In this document: one piece after another, positions 6,729 to 8,432 of the stretch
How the letters are laid out: each line of letters starts with the position of its first letter
How positions within the stretch are numbered: the stretch's first letter is position 1
DNA from: UBA9647 sp035506075
GTDB taxonomy: Bacteria > Bacteroidota > Ignavibacteria > UBA10030
DNA length: 8,432 nucleotides
Assembly: GCA_035506075.1 (NCBI GenBank)
Contig: DATJQB010000156.1
Span: forward strand, 1-8,432
Reading direction: 5' to 3'
The notes under the pieces: model-generated
Told to the model about the DNA's origin: nothing
The model's database searches: none
What the model saw: only the letters and a program-made list of their open reading frames with translations
Program-made: the position numbers and the translations under genes

Positions 6729-8045
6729 TTACTTCTTGAGAATCAGCTTGTCGATATCGCCGAAGTTGTCGTACGACGAGGTGACCACCTGCTCACCCGG
6801 CTGGAGTCCTTCCAGCACTTCGAACACCTGGGGATTCTGCCGGCCGAGCTTCACAGTGCGCTTCACGGCAAAGGAGCCGGACTTGTCAACGACGTACACC
6901 CACTGGCCGCCCGTTTTCTGGTAAAACCCTCCTCTCGGGATCAGCAACGCTTCAGAGAGATCCCCGAGCTCCAGGCGCACCTGCAGCGTCTGTCCCCGGC
7001 GAATGCCCTGCGGTATCGCACCATCGAATACCATGTCGACTTCGAACCTTGCATCTTTCACTTCAGGGTAAACCTTTGTGATCTTGAGGCGATATGTTAT
7101 GCCCGACAGTTCGAAATCGCCGCCTTGCCCTGCGTTGACGCGAGCGATGTAGAATTCATCGATTGCCGCGCGCACCTTGAAGTTGTTCAAGACATCGATT
7201 TGACCCAATCGCTGTCCCTGGGACTTCGATTCGCCGATCTCGGCATTGAGCGACGTGAGCTCGCCGCTGATCGGGGCCCTGATGATGAGATTGTCCAGAT
7301 TATGTTTCGTCATCTCAAGGTTCGCCTGCAGGCGGTTGATCGACCCTTCGAGTTGCGACAGTTGAGCGATCCGCATGAGGGAATCCTGGCGAAAGTTATC
7401 CTTGGCGAGCACGAGCTTTCGCACCCACGACTCGTATTCGAATTTCGTCTGAAGAAAGTCCTGGGAAGAGATGAGATGTTTTTCGGCAAGAGCGGAGTCA
7501 CGTTGGAAGTTCAAGCGTGTCCGGTCCGCGTTGTACCCGGCATCTGCCAGTTGCATCTTGACGGCGATGGTGTTCTGCTCGATCGTCAGGCGCCTGTTTT
7601 GTGCATCGTTGATCTGCTGGTATGTCAGCGCCTCGTTATACATGACGCTTTCCTGCAGATTCGTGTTCGCGAGCTTCACGATTGGATCGCCCTTCTTCAC
7701 AAACGACCCTGCCTCGACATAGCGCTTTTCAACCCTTCCCCCCTCGATCGCATCGAGAAAGAATGTCTCAATCGGCATGATCGTTCCATTGACCGGCGTA
7801 TACTCGCGGAACGGCGCTCTTGAGACTGTGGAGATCGTCACCTTGTCTGCCTCCACGTTCAGTCTCGACCCGCGGTCGGTGATCACGAAGCTGTAGATCA
7901 CGAGCAGAAGGAGAAACGATCCGGAAGCGGTGTAGACGATGCGGCGCGGGGTCCAGAGCTGTTTCTCAAGCTTGCGGTCCATCCCCGACTGGCTCATGCT
8001 CGTGGTGCTCTTTGATTCGGCTGACGTAGTTTCCGTGGGTTCCAT
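6729..8045 (-). CDS. Periplasmic adaptor subunit, HlyD/MacA-type (RND-MFP family), 438 aa
   Basis: An inner-membrane-anchored adaptor that would bridge the ABC permeases and an outer-membrane duct. The layout is: Ser/Thr-rich cytoplasmic tail (1-30); a signal-anchor helix at about 36-55; first half of the barrel-sandwich (lipoyl-like) domain with GGRVEKRYVEAGSFVKKGDPIVKL (102-125); a long alpha-helical hairpin (about 128-250) rich in Gln, Asn and Leu; the second lipoyl half with IIRAPISGELTSLNAEIGE (254-272); a beta-barrel (about 286-360); and a membrane-proximal domain ending in GLQPGEQVVTSSYDNFGDIDKLILKK. The length is normal for the family. No clear Shine-Dalgarno precedes ATG 8045, and in-frame ATGs at codons 17 and 22 are alternatives; the first ATG keeps the full cytoplasmic tail. 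It is the first gene of the operon, downstream of a sigma-54-like promoter. An expected TolC partner is not in this window. Confidence 0.93.
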   Translation of the reverse strand: MEPTETTSAESKSTTSMSQSGMDRKLEKQLWTPRRIVYTASGSFLLLLVIYSFVITDRGSRLNVEADKVTISTVSRAPFREYTPVNGTIMPIETFFLDAIEGGRVEKRYVEAGSFVKKGDPIVKLANTNLQESVMYNEALTYQQINDAQNRRLTIEQNTIAVKMQLADAGYNADRTRLNFQRDSALAEKHLISSQDFLQTKFEYESWVRKLVLAKDNFRQDSLMRIAQLSQLEGSINRLQANLEMTKHNLDNLIIRAPISGELTSLNAEIGESKSQGQRLGQIDVLNNFKVRAAIDEFYIARVNAGQGGDFELSGITYRLKITKVYPEVKDARFEVDMVFDGAIPQGIRRGQTLQVRLELGDLSEALLIPRGGFYQKTGGQWVYVVDKSGSFAVKRTVKLGRQNPQVFEVLEGLQPGEQVVTSSYDNFGDIDKLILKK

Positions 8046-8105
8046 ACGACGCTGGCAAAATTAGAAGTGATGTGGATCTGGAATTCTCTTGATCTACACT
8101 TGATT

Positions 8106-8122
8106 TGGCAAGTTTCAGGCCA
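8106..8122 (-). promoter_or_regulatory. Sigma-54 (RpoN) -24/-12 promoter for the exporter operon
   Basis: On the minus strand the sequence TGGCCTGAAACTTGCCA matches the sigma-54 core TGGC-N7-TTGC. The invariant GG (8121-8120) and GC (8109-8108) are exactly 10 nt apart. Transcription would start near 8096, leaving about a 50-nt leader before the adaptor ATG at 8045. The consensus TGGCACG is kept only in its first four bases. The correct spacing, the orientation toward the gene and the enhancer-like sites upstream make the call credible. Confidence 0.65.
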
Positions 8123-8170
8123 TCAAAAACCCCTTAAAACACTGCGAAATAAGGCTCACCCCTTGCAAAT

Positions 8171-8177
8171 GTGTCCG
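8171..8177. promoter_or_regulatory. Extra activator half-site GTGTCCG
   Basis: GTGTCCG here repeats the left arm of the palindrome at 8193-8210, starting 22 bp away, about two helical turns. The matching right arm is not conserved in the following bases, so it would be a half-site or weak second site on the same DNA face. Confidence 0.45.
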
Positions 8178-8192
8178 TATTCATTACATTAA

Positions 8193-8210
8193 GTGTCCGG
8201 AATCGGACAC
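8193..8210. promoter_or_regulatory. Inverted repeat, probable enhancer (UAS) for a sigma-54 activator
   Basis: GTGTCCG (8193-8199) and CGGACAC (8204-8210) form a perfect 7-bp inverted repeat with a 4-bp centre (GAAT). Its centre lies about 80 bp upstream of the -24 GG, near -105 relative to the predicted start. That is where NtrC-type enhancer-binding proteins usually bind. The regulator itself is not encoded in the window. Confidence 0.6.
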
Positions 8211-8213
8211 CTT

Positions 8214-8432
8214 CTTCTCCAGGCGCCTGCAAATGCGAAGAAATCCGGCGTTTAGCGGCTCGTACCACGGCATGAAGTTGGCATCTGATGACATGATCGG
8301 AAATCAATCATTTGCCACAAAGGCACCAACGGAAGAATTTTGAGGTTATTCACCTTCAAGTAGTTTTTGAACCTCCGAGTCTTCGAAATAATACTATTCA
8401 GCGGCACCTTCATGAGTCATCCCACGTAATCA
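8214..8432. other. Upstream intergenic sequence without a recognised gene
   Basis: I see no supported gene here. There is a 53-codon open frame on the minus strand (8413-8252) and a 36-codon one on the plus strand (8233-8343). Neither has a convincing ribosome binding site or recognisable motifs. The stretch is more A+T-rich than the genes and probably belongs to the regulatory region or to the end or start of a neighbour outside the window. Confidence 0.5.

Noticed and set aside
6555..7823. A 422-codon open frame on the plus strand, opposite the adaptor gene
   Set aside because: It lies antisense to a clear HlyD-type protein and overlaps the four-helix-bundle gene. Its translation is Arg/His/Leu-rich without family motifs, as expected of a reverse-strand shadow.
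8122..8133. ATCAA near the promoter, considered as an IHF site between enhancer and sigma-54 promoter
   Set aside because: The TT(A/G) part does not occur at the required 4-nt spacing, and the preceding base does not fit the consensus.
8233..8343. A 36-codon plus-strand open frame
   Set aside because: It is short, has no clear Shine-Dalgarno and no recognisable motif.
8342..8375. Inverted repeat GAGGTT/AACCTC with a nested TTCAA/TTGAA pair, considered as a terminator
   Set aside because: The arms are only 5-6 bp, the alternative pairings compete, and no T-run follows on either strand.
8252..8413. A 53-codon minus-strand open frame upstream of the promoter, with an NYLKV string resembling the permease N-termini
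   Set aside because: There is no good ribosome binding site and no TM1-like segment after the string. The likeness is only five residues and is probably chance.

Overview
The window carries one long operon, read entirely on the minus strand. It enters at about position 8100 and runs off the left edge. In transcription order it encodes: a periplasmic adaptor (HlyD/RND-MFP type, 8045-6729), a small four-helix-bundle protein (6720-6346), a MacB/LolD-type ABC ATPase (6321-5632), and three consecutive FtsX/MacB-type permeases (5496-3085, 2995-578, and 434 to beyond position 1). This is the layout of a MacAB-like tripartite exporter. The permease module appears three times, and no TolC-type outer-membrane channel is visible.

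Regulation: the 387 bases ahead of the adaptor gene (8046-8432) hold no convincing gene. They do contain a sigma-54-type -24/-12 element (8106-8122, minus strand, TGGC-N7-TTGC). About 80 bp further upstream is an inverted repeat GTGTCCG-N4-CGGACAC (8193-8210), with an extra GTGTCCG half-site two helical turns away (8171-8177). Together they look like a promoter driven by a sigma-54 activator (NtrC-type enhancer-binding protein), so the exporter is probably inducible.

Spacers: the first three genes are packed tightly (8 and 24 nt gaps). Every permease gene is instead preceded by a long gap (135, 89 and 143 nt) filled with short degenerate tandem units. Two gaps use 8-bp units sharing identical octamers (CGGGTCAT, CTCATCAT). 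The third uses a 7-bp unit in unbroken phase for eight copies. In all three the units in one half tend to be complementary to those in the other half, so the transcript could fold back on itself between cistrons. This is the most unusual feature of the window.

Organism: the permease style (8-TM, about 800 aa, N-terminal NYFK..R...K..Y..IN..GL..G, ending NPV..L.YE), the repeated permeases behind one ATPase, the small four-helix-bundle protein and a sigma-54 promoter fit a bacterium of the Bacteroidota/Ignavibacteriota/KSB1-like (FCB) assemblage. Acidobacteriota-like lineages remain possible. This assignment is inference; no marker gene is present. Good Shine-Dalgarno sequences precede the ATPase and all three permeases.

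How the genes would work together: the ATPase energises one or more of the permeases. Each permease has two FtsX halves and so is equivalent to a complete transmembrane pair. Periplasmic domains and the adaptor would couple ATP hydrolysis to substrate movement toward an outer-membrane exit duct. The substrate cannot be read from the sequence.
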